A stretch of DNA of 64,000 nucleotides from Aquiflexum sp. TKW24L (GCF_023502205.1 NZ_JAMFLG010000027.1:1-64000), one strand, 5' to 3'; counted from the first letter of the stretch, positions 1 to 9,562 are shown. A program made the numbers and translations. Notes: generated by a model not told the origin, from the sequence alone.

Positions 1-26
1 TTTTTAACTTTTAAATTCTTCCTAAA

Positions 27-1169
27 TCAAACCGTCACTCCATAAAGTTCTTTCAACTTCTCTACAGTGTAATCTATCTCTTCTTTGGTAGTGAACCTGC
101 TGAAGGAAAACCTTACTGATTCTCTTTCGGGATCGTGGTTGATTGCGCGGAGTACATGCGAACCGACAGTGGCACCGCTGCTGCAGGCCGATCCGCCGGA
201 AGCAGAAATTCCATGCAGATCGAGGTTGAAAAGCAACATGCCCCTATTTTCTTCAGAAGGAGGCAAACTCACATTCAAAACTGTATAGAGACTTTTTTCA
301 AAATCCGTTGAAAGCCCATTAAATCCGACCTCCGGAATATTGTCTTGGAGCGATTCAATAAAATGTTTTTTCAATCCTTCGACATGGGCACGGTGTCCCG
401 CCATGTCTTCATAGGCGAGTTCCAATGCTTTGGCGATGCCTACGATGCCGATAACATTTTCGGTACCTCCACGCATATTCCTTTCCTGCGCACCTCCGTA
501 GATAAAGGGATGGATTTTTTTATCCTTTCTCACATATAAAAATCCTGAGCCTTTTGGTCCGTGGAATTTGTGCCCACCGGCCACGATAGCATCTACAGGA
601 AGGTTTTTGAGGTCGTGAACAAAATGCCCCACTGTCTGCACCGTATCAGAATGGAAGAAAGCACCGTATTCTTTGGTCAGGCCACCGATGGTAGCCAAGT
701 TATTGATATTGCCGATTTCATTGTTGGCATGCATCAGGGAAACCAACGAATTTGGATTCTCCTGAAGCAATTCCTTCAGCTGGTCAAGGTTGATTTCTCC
801 TTTACCGTTGACATCCAAAAGGCTGAGTTTTACTTTTCCTTTTTTGGCACATTCTTCCAAAGTATGCAAAACCGCATGGTGCTCTATCGGGGAAGTGATG
901 GCATGCTTGATGCAGTGAGTATCTATGCCGCAGACGAGTGCAGTATTGTCCGCCTCTGTTCCCCCAGAAGTGAAAAATATTTCAGATGGAGAGGCATTGA
1001 GCAATTCCGCTACTTTCTTTCTTGCCTTTTCGATGGCAGACCGGACTTCCCTTCCATGGCTGTGTACGGAAGATGGATTGCCGTAATGCTGCCTCATAAA
1101 TGGAAGCATAGCCTCGATCACGCGGTCGTCCATGGCAGTGGTAGCGGCATTGTCTAAATAAACTCTCAT
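27..1169 (-). CDS. Cysteine desulfurase (NifS/IscS-type, class V aminotransferase fold)
   Basis: This 380-residue PLP enzyme should take sulfur from L-cysteine as a persulfide for Fe-S cluster or thio-cofactor assembly. The N-terminus (YLDNAATT) is typical. HANNEIG lies at residues 147-153. The PLP lysine is K201 in AGGHKFHGPKG, and the persulfide cysteine is C329 in SACSSGA. Length is normal for IscS/NifS. No scaffold gene (IscU or SufU) is adjacent, so the delivery partner cannot be read from context. The gene is transcribed leftward and its stop codon lies just inside the window. The 159-base gap to the mutase upstream carries a short dispersed GTCCAC-type repeat, so it is probably transcribed alone. 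The family call is very secure; the choice among NifS, IscS and SufS paralogues is not. Confidence 0.95.
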   Translation of the reverse strand: MRVYLDNAATTAMDDRVIEAMLPFMRQHYGNPSSVHSHGREVRSAIEKARKKVAELLNASPSEIFFTSGGTEADNTALVCGIDTHCIKHAITSPIEHHAVLHTLEECAKKGKVKLSLLDVNGKGEINLDQLKELLQENPNSLVSLMHANNEIGNINNLATIGGLTKEYGAFFHSDTVQTVGHFVHDLKNLPVDAIVAGGHKFHGPKGSGFLYVRKDKKIHPFIYGGAQERNMRGGTENVIGIVGIAKALELAYEDMAGHRAHVEGLKKHFIESLQDNIPEVGFNGLSTDFEKSLYTVLNVSLPPSEENRGMLLFNLDLHGISASGGSACSSGATVGSHVLRAINHDPERESVRFSFSRFTTKEEIDYTVEKLKELYGVTV

Positions 1170-1328
1170 TTTCTTCTATTTGGGCTGGGTATTGCGTATT
1201 TATTTGAAATCTTGGCCAATGGGGAACGATTAGCGGTTCTGTGGACAGTGGACTGTCGTCCGTGGACGAGTATCCGCATCCTATAAAGTCTCCTCAAGTC
1301 AAACTACAACATTGTGGATACTCAAATA

Positions 1329-2720
1329 TCATTTTGAACTTGTCACCACTTCTTTGATGTCAAGAATAATTTTATTTGCCAAATGGTCGGCGGTAGCTTG
1401 ACTTTCGGATTCTGAATAAATCCTGATGATGGGTTCGGTATTGGATTTTCTCAAGTGAACCCACTCTTTTTCGAATTCAATTTTGACACCGTCAATGTCA
1501 TTGATCGGCTGTTTTTTATATTTCTTTTTAACCTCTTCCAAAATCTTGTCCACGTTGATTTCCGGAGTCAGTTCAATTTTGTTTTTGGATATATGGTAGT
1601 TGGGATAACTCTGCCTCAACCTAGAAATAGTTTTGCCAAACTTAGCCAAATGGGTCAAAAACAAGCCTATACCTACCAAGGCATCACGGCCATAATGGGA
1701 TTCCGGATAGATGACTCCGCCGTTGCCTTCACCTCCGATGATCGCATTTGTCTCTTTCATTTTATTGACGACGTTGACTTCCCCGACGGCTGCTGCGTGG
1801 TATTGTCCGCCTCTTTTTTCGGTGACGTCTCTCAAAGCCCGGGTAGAACTCAGGTTGGAAACAGTATTGCCTGGAGTCTGCGAAAGCACATAATCTGCCA
1901 CAGCCACCAAGGTATATTCCTCCCCAAAAGGACTTCCGTCTTCATTCATAAAGCAAAGTCTATCTACATCAGGATCAACTACGATTCCGAGGTCATATTT
2001 GCCTTTTTGGAGCTTGTCGGCGATGTCTCTGAGATTTTCGGGAAGTGGCTCAGGATTATGGGGAAAGTGCCCATTTGGTGTACAATACATTTCCTCAATA
2101 TCTTCCACGCCAAGTGCTCTCAGCAACTTTGGTAAGGCAATGCCTCCTGTAGAATTGACACAGTCAATGACAACTTTAAACTTTTTGGCAGCGATGGCTT
2201 CTTTATCGACAAGTTTGAGTCCAAGGATGTGCTCCACATGTCGGTCTATGTAATCATCGATCTGGGTATATTTTCCCAGCTTCTTGACTTCCGCAAAAGA
2301 GAAGTTTTCTTTCTCGGCGCTTTCCAAAATGGATTTTCCTTCAAGATCTGAAATAAATTCCCCTTTGTCATTGAGCAGTTTCAAGGCATTCCATTGAATG
2401 GGATTATGGCTTGCGGTAAGGATGATTCCTCCTCCTGCTTTTTCCAAAGGAACAGCCAATTCGACTGTCGGTGTTGTGCTCAATCCAAGGTCAATTACAT
2501 CGATTCCAAGACCCTGTAGCGTCGCCGCAACAAGTTTGGAAACCATTTCTCCTGAAATCCTTGCATCCCTTCCGATGACCACTTTGGGATTTTTGGTTTG
2601 ACTGATTACCCAGCTCCCATATGCGGAAGCAAATTTGACAACATCCAAAGGAGTCAACCCCTCACCAGGTTTGCCTCCGATAGTACCTCTGATACCGGAA
2701 ATAGATTTGATTAACGCCAC
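1329..2720 (-). CDS. glmM: Phosphoglucosamine mutase-like phosphohexomutase
   Basis: The 463-residue protein belongs to the alpha-D-phosphohexomutase superfamily. In Bacteroidota this form is usually annotated as GlmM, converting glucosamine-6-phosphate to glucosamine-1-phosphate for peptidoglycan and LPS precursors. The phosphoserine loop is TASHNP with S104. The metal loop reads DPDVDR, the sugar loop GEGNGG, and the C-terminal phosphate-binding loop RKSNTEP, so all four active-site loops are present. The start codon is GTG at 2720, chosen because the N-terminus (ALIKSISGIRGTIGG) matches the family. A small membrane protein gene lies 58 bases upstream on the same strand. A phosphomannomutase/phosphoglucomutase specificity cannot be excluded from sequence alone. 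Confidence 0.88.
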   Translation of the reverse strand: MALIKSISGIRGTIGGKPGEGLTPLDVVKFASAYGSWVISQTKNPKVVIGRDARISGEMVSKLVAATLQGLGIDVIDLGLSTTPTVELAVPLEKAGGGIILTASHNPIQWNALKLLNDKGEFISDLEGKSILESAEKENFSFAEVKKLGKYTQIDDYIDRHVEHILGLKLVDKEAIAAKKFKVVIDCVNSTGGIALPKLLRALGVEDIEEMYCTPNGHFPHNPEPLPENLRDIADKLQKGKYDLGIVVDPDVDRLCFMNEDGSPFGEEYTLVAVADYVLSQTPGNTVSNLSSTRALRDVTEKRGGQYHAAAVGEVNVVNKMKETNAIIGGEGNGGVIYPESHYGRDALVGIGLFLTHLAKFGKTISRLRQSYPNYHISKNKIELTPEINVDKILEEVKKKYKKQPINDIDGVKIEFEKEWVHLRKSNTEPIIRIYSESESQATADHLANKIILDIKEVVTSSK

Positions 2721-2778
2721 ATTGAAGAGTTTTAAGTTCTAATTGAAAAATCCCGAAAATCCGGGAGTTGAAAAATAT

Positions 2779-3009
2779 TTATTTGAATTTGGCCAAAACT
2801 TTATCCACTTCATTGTCGGGATTACCGCAGGAACTGTTTGAGTCAACGGTCTTTCCGCAATAGCCGCAAGTTCCTCCATCTTTGTTCAAGAATGGGTTTT
2901 GTGAAGCGCAGGTTCCTTTAAATTGTCCATTTTTGATGAAAATAAGCCTTACAGACATCAAAACAAAGAACAAAGCCAAAAATCCTAAAGTCAAATACAA
3001 GGTTGCCAT
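2779..3009 (-). CDS. Small membrane protein with a cysteine-rich tail
   Basis: This 76-residue protein has one hydrophobic N-terminal helix (about residues 3-26) and a hydrophilic tail with the cysteine pattern CGYCGK then SSCGNPD, plus an earlier single Cys. It resembles the short membrane or secreted proteins annotated in many Bacteroidota without a function. The cysteines could bind a metal or form disulfides, which is inference. It sits 58 bases upstream of the phosphohexomutase and in the same direction, so co-transcription is possible. A TAAATTTG element on the minus strand at 3026-3033 could be its -7 box, but no matching -33 box is seen. Confidence 0.7.
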   Translation of the reverse strand: MATLYLTLGFLALFFVLMSVRLIFIKNGQFKGTCASQNPFLNKDGGTCGYCGKTVDSNSSCGNPDNEVDKVLAKFK

Positions 3010-3079
3010 ATCAATTTAATTTGCACAAATTTACGTAATACTTTCAAAACGTCCTCACTTTCCGATTAGTTTCCCTCAC

Positions 3080-3880
3080 ATGTCCGACCTATCACATAGA
3101 AAATCCCAACTCGACTCTTTTGACAGATTATTGACCATTATGGATGAGCTCCGGGAACAATGTCCATGGGATAGAAAGCAGACCATTGAAAGCCTCAGAC
3201 ATCTCACCATCGAAGAAACTTTCGAGCTTTCAGATGCGATCTTGGAAAATAACCTTGAGGAAATCAAAAAGGAACTTGGAGACATTCTCCTCCACATCGT
3301 TTTTTACTCCAAAATCGGTGCCGAAAAACAAGCATTCGATATCGGGACAGTGATTGATAGCCTTTGTGAAAAACTGATCCGCCGACACCCACACATTTAC
3401 AGTGATACAGTAGCTAAAGATGAAGAAACTGTCAAACAAAACTGGGAGAAAATAAAACTCAGTGAAAAAGGAAATACCTCTGTTCTTGGTGGCGTGCCTA
3501 AGTCACTGCCCGCTTTGATCAAAGCGATGAGAATTCAGGAAAAGGCAAGAGGAGTAGGATTTGATTGGGAGGAAAAGCATCAGGTCTGGGAAAAAGTAGA
3601 AGAGGAAATGCAGGAATTCAAGGAAGAATTCAACACCTTGGAGGGACAGGAAATAGACAAAATAAAAGCCACAGGGGAGTTTGGAGATTTACTTTTTTCC
3701 TTGATCAACTACGCAAGATTTATAGATATCAATCCTGAAGAAGCACTGGAGCGTACCAACCTAAAGTTTATCAAACGCTTCCAGTATCTGGAACAGGCTG
3801 CAAAAACAGCCGGAAGAAAAATTGAGGACATGAGCCTAGCCGAGATGGATGTGTATTGGGAAGAAGCAAAAAAATTGTAG
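3080..3880 (+). CDS. mazG: Nucleoside triphosphate pyrophosphohydrolase MazG
   Basis: The 266-residue protein hydrolyses (d)NTPs to NMP and pyrophosphate, a house-cleaning activity that also affects the stringent response. It has the two-repeat MazG architecture. The N-terminal repeat carries EETFELSDA followed by KKELGDILLH, the paired ExxE and ExxD metal-binding helices. A second EEMQEFKEE then GEFGDLLFS set lies in the C-terminal half. Full length matches E. coli MazG. It is transcribed divergently from the small membrane protein, with 70 bases between the starts. No mazEF genes are adjacent. Confidence 0.95.
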   Translation: MSDLSHRKSQLDSFDRLLTIMDELREQCPWDRKQTIESLRHLTIEETFELSDAILENNLEEIKKELGDILLHIVFYSKIGAEKQAFDIGTVIDSLCEKLIRRHPHIYSDTVAKDEETVKQNWEKIKLSEKGNTSVLGGVPKSLPALIKAMRIQEKARGVGFDWEEKHQVWEKVEEEMQEFKEEFNTLEGQEIDKIKATGEFGDLLFSLINYARFIDINPEEALERTNLKFIKRFQYLEQAAKTAGRKIEDMSLAEMDVYWEEAKKL

Positions 3881-4161
3881 CAAAATATCCGTTTTCAAAA
3901 TTGATCTGTCAATTTACAATAATGAAGCTTCCCAAACTCAGAAAGCAATTGGAATTTTGGTAACCCTAAAAATTATTCAAACTAAATCATTTAAAATAAC
4001 TCGATTAAAAGCACATTTTTCTAGAGACAAATAACAAGTATATTGGTGCAAAATAAAATTTGGAAATTTTGATTTTTTTGGCTTATTTTAACTGAAATTA
4101 AAATGTAATCACCCCACATTTTAATCCAAAACTCTTCAATTGTTCCTTTGCAAATATTGCC

Positions 4162-5073
4162 ATGAAATCTTTTCGGCTTCTATTTCTCTTGGTATTTATA
4201 CAATTTGTGTGCATACATCAAGTAAGTGCGCAAGTTCAATCTTATATGGAATTGGATTTAAAGGTTCAATCCTGTATTGCAAATAGTGAATGGTTCCGCT
4301 TGCTAGACCTAGCAAAGGCGCAGATCCGGGTAGACGTTGACCGGCCAGAAGGTTATTATAATTCGGCTCTTGCCTTTTACAATCTAGGGAAAAATAAAAT
4401 GGCCAAACCTTATATGTCGCATTTGAGGAAAATGGAATTGGGTGGGTTGGAGTCAAAGGTGAAAGAATTGAACACTAAACTGAATGCTGGCAAAAACCCT
4501 CAGATAAAAGAGACTTTCTTTTTGAATTATGATGCAAAAAAAGGAATCAGGCTTTACGACCGAACTTTTTTCTCCTTTACATATGATACAAAAATACCGT
4601 TTGGGCTAGTTATCGGGTCAATAAACCACCACGGCATTGCTCCTTATATCCAGCTGAGAGCCAATACTGAAATCTTCACCAAAGCCAGTGATATAACTGT
4701 AAGAAGCAATGGGAATATCTACGGTTCTCAGGGAAAAGATGCTCAGGCAACAGGCACGATTAGACAAGGATCCGCAGAAATGGTCATGGGAATTAATTGG
4801 AAGATTCACCAGCCATTATGGATGTATTTTGGTGGAGGACTCAACCACTCGAGAGAGTTTTGGGAGGTGGAGATATTTGAGGAAAATGGAAGTAATCTGG
4901 GAAGCTTCTGGGCTAGAAACAGTGAAATCAACATCAATAGAGCAATTTTGGAATCAGGGTTTATATTAGACTTCAAGGGATTGAATCTTAGGGCAGGAAG
5001 CAGTCTTGCAGGATTTGATTTTGAAAATCTTAGATATCATTTGGGAGTTGGGATTTCCTTCAAAAAGAAATAA
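4162..5073 (+). CDS. Secreted hypothetical protein, TPR-like N-terminus and beta-rich C-terminus
   Basis: The 303-residue protein starts with a Sec signal peptide (MKSFRLLFLLVF, cleavage probably after VSAQ). Residues about 30-95 look like one or two TPR-type helical hairpins (PEGYYNSALAFYNLGKN). From about 120 on it is rich in alternating beta strands with aromatic ends, ending in HLGVGISFKKK, which fits a small outer-membrane or periplasmic beta structure. I do not recognise a named family. A TTCCTTTG motif (one mismatch to the TAnnTTTG box) lies 12 bases before the ATG, so the leader may be very short. The neighbours do not suggest a role. Confidence 0.75.
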   Translation: MKSFRLLFLLVFIQFVCIHQVSAQVQSYMELDLKVQSCIANSEWFRLLDLAKAQIRVDVDRPEGYYNSALAFYNLGKNKMAKPYMSHLRKMELGGLESKVKELNTKLNAGKNPQIKETFFLNYDAKKGIRLYDRTFFSFTYDTKIPFGLVIGSINHHGIAPYIQLRANTEIFTKASDITVRSNGNIYGSQGKDAQATGTIRQGSAEMVMGINWKIHQPLWMYFGGGLNHSREFWEVEIFEENGSNLGSFWARNSEININRAILESGFILDFKGLNLRAGSSLAGFDFENLRYHLGVGISFKKK

Positions 5074-5139
5074 GAATTTCTTCTTTTCTACAAAAAGTTA
5101 AATAGCATTATATTCAACTTCAGGATCAAAAATTCAGAA

Positions 5140-5922
5140 GTGGAAAAAGGTATTCAAAAGGATTGTTTTAAAGATAGAATAAAGGGAATAGGGGAGAATT
5201 ATTCTCTCTTTGGCCAAGACCAAAATATGGAATACCTGCATCAGATGCGGGTAGAGATCAAAAAAGCCCATTCCTTGCTGAAACTCCAACTTTTCTCAGA
5301 TTCCGCAAACCAAGCCATTCAGCATTTTAAGCCTGTCAGAAAGATTTTTAAGAAGGCTGGCTTGATCCGGGAAGCGCAATTAAATCTTCAAAATATTGAT
5401 TTGATTCGAGTTGAAGATGAAAAAATCAGGTTACTTCTTCAAACTAACATTGAAGAAGGAATTAAAATTTTCCTCTCCAACACTACTGACTTTGGCAGTA
5501 AGCTTGAAAAAAGTGGAAAGAAAACCCTGAAAAAAATTAAGGAAATCCCTGACAAAAAGGTATTGGCTTTTTATAGAACCCAATTGCAGAAGGCGAGCAA
5601 AAATTTCAAAAGGAAGCTTTTTATCAACCACCTTCACGAAAGCAGAAAATCATTAAAAGTTTTGAGCCACATCCATGAAATCCTTCCAAATAACTTATTT
5701 GAGGAGTTGCAAATAAATTGGGTATATGTAGAGCTTCTTCAGCAAAAAATCGGAAACTGGCATGACATGCACCTAACGGAATGTTGGATGAAAAAAAATA
5801 AAGCGAACAAAAAAGACCTGAAGATTATCCAGAAAAATCTTCAAGAACAGCTTGTCGAAATCAAGGAAATAAAAAAAGATTTTGAAATAAAGGCATTGGG
5901 GTTAAATGGGAATGGAGGATAG
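5140..5922 (+). CDS. CHAD domain protein
   Basis: The 260-residue basic helical protein matches the CHAD family (conserved histidine alpha-helical domain), which is associated with polyphosphate. Typical conserved-His helices are seen: LHQMRVEIKKAHSLLKL near residue 31, FINHLHESRKSLKVL near 165, and GNWHDMHLTECW near 206. CHAD proteins bind polyphosphate through rows of Lys, Arg and His, and this protein is very lysine-rich. No CYTH domain or polyphosphate kinase gene is fused or adjacent. The start is GTG at 5140, since no ATG precedes the first conserved helix at a sensible distance. The gene follows the secreted hypothetical by 66 bases. Confidence 0.82.
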   Translation: MEKGIQKDCFKDRIKGIGENYSLFGQDQNMEYLHQMRVEIKKAHSLLKLQLFSDSANQAIQHFKPVRKIFKKAGLIREAQLNLQNIDLIRVEDEKIRLLLQTNIEEGIKIFLSNTTDFGSKLEKSGKKTLKKIKEIPDKKVLAFYRTQLQKASKNFKRKLFINHLHESRKSLKVLSHIHEILPNNLFEELQINWVYVELLQQKIGNWHDMHLTECWMKKNKANKKDLKIIQKNLQEQLVEIKEIKKDFEIKALGLNGNGG

Positions 5923-5972
5923 CATGGCGTGAGAATCTGCCATTTATGCCTACTTTTGATATAAAAATAGCA

Positions 5973-7355
5973 ATGTCTAACGCAACCCTTCCCGAAGCAT
6001 TCATATCCCAAATGAAAACTTATCTTGGAGAAAATGAATTTGAGGAATTTTCCGTGGCTTTGGCAAAAGATCCGAAAGTGTCTATTCGGATTAACCGACA
6101 TAAAACCCAAATCCAACCCGAAAATAGCAAACAAGTTCCTTGGAATGAAGATGGGTATTTTTTAGAAGAAAGGCCTTCATTTACGCTAGACCCACTTTTT
6201 CACGCAGGATGTTACTATGTCCAGGAAGCCTCCTCTATGTTTATCCAACATTTACTGAATAGTATTGAGGCTCCACAGGATGGGATTTATCTAGATCTGG
6301 CAGCAGCGCCAGGGGGGAAATCTACATTATTGAGTAGCTATTTGGGCAACAATGGTTTTCTGGTAGCCAATGAAGTCATCAAGTCCCGGGCAAGCATTCT
6401 CAAAGAAAACATCATCAAATGGGGGATAGGGAATACCCTGGTCACCCAAAATGACCCTGAGCACTTTGGGGATTTGGGAGGTTTTTTCGATTTGGTATTG
6501 GTAGATGCCCCTTGTTCGGGCGAAGGAATGTTCCGCAAAGATCCGAACGCCATGTCGGAATGGTCACCGGACCACGTGTCACTTTGCGCCGCCAGACAGG
6601 AAAGAATCATGGATCAAGCTGGCGCATTTGTCAAAGGTGGTGGCTACCTGATTTACAGTACCTGTACATTCAACGAAAAAGAAAATGAAGAAATGATCAG
6701 GTTTATTGTATCTGAGTACGATTATGAACCTATAAGAATTCCCTTAGAGAGCTCTTGGCGAATTGTGGAGTCGAAAGTGGATATTGATGGAAGTAGCTAT
6801 TTCGGATACCGGTTTTTCCCACACCGAGTGGAAGGTGAGGGATTTTTTATTACGGTATTGAAAAGACCGGAAAGTGCCTTGGTACACGAACCCAAAAAGA
6901 CCAAAGATTTTAAGCATCCTTACCTCAAACCGGTCGGAAAACAAGATGCAGAAAAATTGATCATACAATTGGGTTTACCCGATTACAGTTGCTTTTACAA
7001 TCTTCAGGATAGTTATTTTTGGGTAAATAAAGATTTCCAGCAGCACTTTGAATATTTATGCAGGTTTTTAAATATCCGGTATTTTGGAGTAGAACTTGGC
7101 AAAATCAACAAGCAGCAATTTATCCCCAACCATGAATTTGCTGTTAGTATCTTACCAAAATCAGGATTTTTGACTGTTGATCTTGATCTGAAGGATGCTT
7201 TGGATTATTTGCGAAAGGAGGATATTCCTGTTAAGAATTTGCCGGAGGGTTGGGTTTTGGTGACTTATGAAAATATGCCCTTGGGATGGCTGAAAAATCT
7301 TGGTAACCGGACAAATAATTACTATCCCAAAGATTGGCGGATCAGGATGAGGTAA
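5973..7355 (+). CDS. RsmF-like rRNA m5C methyltransferase (NOL1/NOP2/Sun family)
   Basis: This protein of about 460 residues is a SAM-dependent RNA cytosine-C5 methyltransferase. It shows the SAM loop LDLAAAPGGKST, the motif IV cysteine in VDAPCSGEGMF, and the catalytic motif VI cysteine in YSTCTFNEKENE. The C-terminal 150 residues resemble the PUA-like RNA-binding extension of RsmF/YebU proteins. An upstream in-frame ATG at 5946 would add nine residues; I prefer 5973 (MSNATLPEAF) because homologues begin with a similar LP-containing helix. A second NOL1/NOP2/Sun gene of RsmB type is present at 33550-34740, so the two probably modify different sites. Confidence 0.9.
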   Translation: MSNATLPEAFISQMKTYLGENEFEEFSVALAKDPKVSIRINRHKTQIQPENSKQVPWNEDGYFLEERPSFTLDPLFHAGCYYVQEASSMFIQHLLNSIEAPQDGIYLDLAAAPGGKSTLLSSYLGNNGFLVANEVIKSRASILKENIIKWGIGNTLVTQNDPEHFGDLGGFFDLVLVDAPCSGEGMFRKDPNAMSEWSPDHVSLCAARQERIMDQAGAFVKGGGYLIYSTCTFNEKENEEMIRFIVSEYDYEPIRIPLESSWRIVESKVDIDGSSYFGYRFFPHRVEGEGFFITVLKRPESALVHEPKKTKDFKHPYLKPVGKQDAEKLIIQLGLPDYSCFYNLQDSYFWVNKDFQQHFEYLCRFLNIRYFGVELGKINKQQFIPNHEFAVSILPKSGFLTVDLDLKDALDYLRKEDIPVKNLPEGWVLVTYENMPLGWLKNLGNRTNNYYPKDWRIRMR

Positions 7356-7359
7356 TGTA

Positions 7360-7689
7360 TCAAAACAGCCCTCCTTTGATTTTTTTGGGATTTTGGCTGG
7401 TATGAAATATTTTTAAAATAATAATTTCACTGTTGGTTACTTCATAAATTATTTTGTAGCTCCAAATAGTTCTTGACCGAAAATTCCCTTCCAATTCTTC
7501 TAAGAAAGGCTCTTTGGCAAATTTTTCCTCATAGAGTGGTATATTTTTAACTATTTCTAAAATTCTATTTTTTACTTTTTTTGCTTGAACTACAGAATCT
7601 TCTTTAATGAAAAAATATATATTCTTTAAATCCCCTTTTGCTGAAATATCCCACTTGATTGGGAGTTTTTTACCAGGATTCGGATTCAT
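7360..7689 (-). CDS. RelE/ParE-type toxin
   Basis: The 109-residue basic protein has the ParE/RelE fold signature: IKWDISAKGDLKNIYFFI at the start, an Arg-rich central strand (FRSRTIWSYKIIYEV) and a C-terminal ILKIFHTSQNP strand, typical of plasmid-stabilisation toxins in Bacteroidota. Such toxins either cleave mRNA at the ribosome or poison gyrase, and sequence alone does not decide which. Its start overlaps the 3' end of the antitoxin gene by 20 bases, the usual translationally coupled antitoxin-toxin order. Confidence 0.85.
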   Translation of the reverse strand: MNPNPGKKLPIKWDISAKGDLKNIYFFIKEDSVVQAKKVKNRILEIVKNIPLYEEKFAKEPFLEELEGNFRSRTIWSYKIIYEVTNSEIIILKIFHTSQNPKKIKGGLF

Positions 7690-8026
7690 TTTCTACTTCC
7701 TCCTGGTTAAAAAAAATTCCTGATTTTACCCTTTTTGAAGCTTCAAATAATTCTTTCCTAAGGCTATCACCACTAATGGCACTTCCATCTGAGGATATCC
7801 CAATAAATTCTTCCTCAGAAATAATTTTTTTTTTTGGGTTGTCAAAGACTCTCCCTGCTTTAATATCGGCTTCAGCTTTTTCAGCATTTTCAATTAATTG
7901 AATTCTAATCGCCTCTTCAATTGATTTGCTTTCCAAAAGTTCTTTAATGCTTTGCAAAACCTTCAAGTCTGAAATTTCCTCTAACATTTCTTTCAATTCA
8001 TTTTTAAGGATGTTTAGGTCTTCCAT
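7670..8026 (-). CDS. Antitoxin partner of the ParE-type toxin
   Basis: The 118-residue acidic, helical protein precedes and overlaps the toxin gene, as expected for a type II antitoxin. The N-terminal half has a long helix (MEDLNILKNELKEML...) and the C-terminal half is acidic with a segment (FDNPKKKIISEEEFIG) that could wrap around the toxin. I see no clear ribbon-helix-helix or HTH motif, so DNA-binding autoregulation is unproven. The call rests mainly on gene order, size and charge. Confidence 0.75.
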   Translation of the reverse strand: MEDLNILKNELKEMLEEISDLKVLQSIKELLESKSIEEAIRIQLIENAEKAEADIKAGRVFDNPKKKIISEEEFIGISSDGSAISGDSLRKELFEASKRVKSGIFFNQEEVENESESW

Positions 8027-8072
8027 ACGTCAATTTTTTTATCAATTTACAAATTTTCCAATTTGAAGGAAA

Positions 8073-9335
8073 TTATTTCTCCTCAAAATTGGACATATCC
8101 ACCACTTCATCTTCAAGGTAATGCGGATAAATTTTCAAATGCTGTTTTTTTACTTCTTTGACTAATGTTTCTCTAAAAACATCCACATTGGTACCAAGTT
8201 CAGCCGCCATAAATACCGGTAAAATTCCATATTTCTTATGGTATGCAATAGATAGCTTTTCAAAATCCAGATACTTGTTCTCAGCAACTTCCAATTCGGT
8301 CATGTGCATCATTTCTTCCTCGGAAGGCATTTTTGGCACCATGTCGATTTTGTTGAATACCAGTAAAATAGGTTTATCTCCTGCTCCTATTTCTGTCAGG
8401 GTATTGTTGACAACAGTGATATGGTCTTCAAAATTGGGATGCGAAAGGTCAACCACATGCACTAACAAATCCGCTTCCCTGATTTCATCCAAGGTAGATT
8501 TGAAAGATTCAATAAGGTGAGTAGGAAGCTTTCGAATAAATCCAACTGTGTCTGAAAGGAGGAAAGGAATATTTTCATAGACCACCTTTCGGACCGTTGA
8601 GTCCACGGTAGCAAAAAGCTTATTTTCAGCCAAAATATCTGATTTTGTAATCAGGTTCATCAAAGTGCTCTTGCCGACGTTGGTATATCCAACCAAGGCT
8701 ACCCTGACAATTCCTTTTCTACCTTTTCGTTGGGTTTCACTCTGTTTTTCGATTTCTTTCAGCTTTTCCTTAAGTAGGGTAATCTTATTTCTAATATCTC
8801 TTTTATCCGTTTCAATTTCCTTTTCACCGGCTCCACCTCTGGTTCCCGTGCCCCCCCGCTGTCTTTCAAGGTGAGTCCACATTCTGGTAAGTCTTGGCAG
8901 GAGATATTGGAATCTTGCCAGCTCAACTTGGGTTTTGGCTTGTGCCGTTTGGGCCCTTTTGAGAAAAATATCTAGGATCAATAAGGAACGGTCATAGACT
9001 TTTACTTTGAGTTCATTCTCCAAATTCCTCATTTGAGAAGGTGAAAGGTCATCATCAAATATCACCATATCCACTTCAAAATGGGTAATGTAAGCCCTAA
9101 TCTCTTCCAGTTTTCCCGTACCCACAAAAGTCCTCACATCCGGCCTCTCCAATCTTTGGGTAAATTTATATACTGTTTTTGCACCGAAAGTTTCGGTCAG
9201 AAATGCAAGTTCTTCCAAATATTCATTGACCTGTTGTTCAGTTTGGCCCTGACGGATCAAAGCCACCATCACCGCGGTTTCTTGGATAGGGGCAGTTTCA
9301 AACAATTTTTGGAATTTTCTTGAAATTTTACTCAT
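8073..9335 (-). CDS. hflX: GTPase HflX
   Basis: HflX is a ribosome-associated GTPase that splits stalled or heat-damaged 70S ribosomes. This 420-residue copy has the N-terminal HflX domain with the conserved FDDDLSPSQMRNLE, a middle coiled coil preceded by the glycine-rich RGGTGTRGGAGE, and a G domain with VALVGYTNVGKST (P-loop), DTVGFI (G3) and NKID (G4). I start it at the ATG at 9335 (MSKISRKFQ) instead of the longer in-frame start at 9386, because the extra residues are not family-like and a well-formed promoter lies at 9372-9403, overlapping the longer start. Confidence 0.95.
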   Translation of the reverse strand: MSKISRKFQKLFETAPIQETAVMVALIRQGQTEQQVNEYLEELAFLTETFGAKTVYKFTQRLERPDVRTFVGTGKLEEIRAYITHFEVDMVIFDDDLSPSQMRNLENELKVKVYDRSLLILDIFLKRAQTAQAKTQVELARFQYLLPRLTRMWTHLERQRGGTGTRGGAGEKEIETDKRDIRNKITLLKEKLKEIEKQSETQRKGRKGIVRVALVGYTNVGKSTLMNLITKSDILAENKLFATVDSTVRKVVYENIPFLLSDTVGFIRKLPTHLIESFKSTLDEIREADLLVHVVDLSHPNFEDHITVVNNTLTEIGAGDKPILLVFNKIDMVPKMPSEEEMMHMTELEVAENKYLDFEKLSIAYHKKYGILPVFMAAELGTNVDVFRETLVKEVKKQHLKIYPHYLEDEVVDMSNFEEK

Positions 9336-9371
9336 ATGTATTGACAGTATATTTGAAAAAGGACGACAAAC

Positions 9372-9403
9372 CAAAAATAGTTCCAAACCGGAATGTTTAC
9401 AAA
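9372..9403 (-). promoter_or_regulatory. Bacteroidota sigma-ABfr-type promoter of hflX
   Basis: Read on the minus strand, TTTG at 9403-9400 is followed after exactly 20 bases by TATTTTTG at 9379-9372, a full match to the Bacteroidota -33/-7 consensus TTTG and TAnnTTTG. Transcription would start about 30 bases upstream of the ATG at 9335. Confidence 0.6.
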
Positions 9404-9562
9404 TTTAACATCCTAAGGACAATAAGCTTTATATTTGGCACATTAATAGCGTAAGCTTGTAGAATAATAAAGTTTAGATTCTTGTAAATGTGATCCGGAA
9501 ATTTAATCTGTCTCAAATCAAGAACGGGTTCCCTTAATTAACTTATTACAATCCAAAAATAT

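Noticed and set aside
561-1157. Long plus-strand frame opposite the cysteine desulfurase gene
   Set aside because: It is an antisense shadow of a strongly conserved gene and its protein has no family character.
1455-2135. 226-codon plus-strand frame opposite the phosphohexomutase gene
   Set aside because: Antisense shadow. The minus-strand protein keeps all active-site loops.
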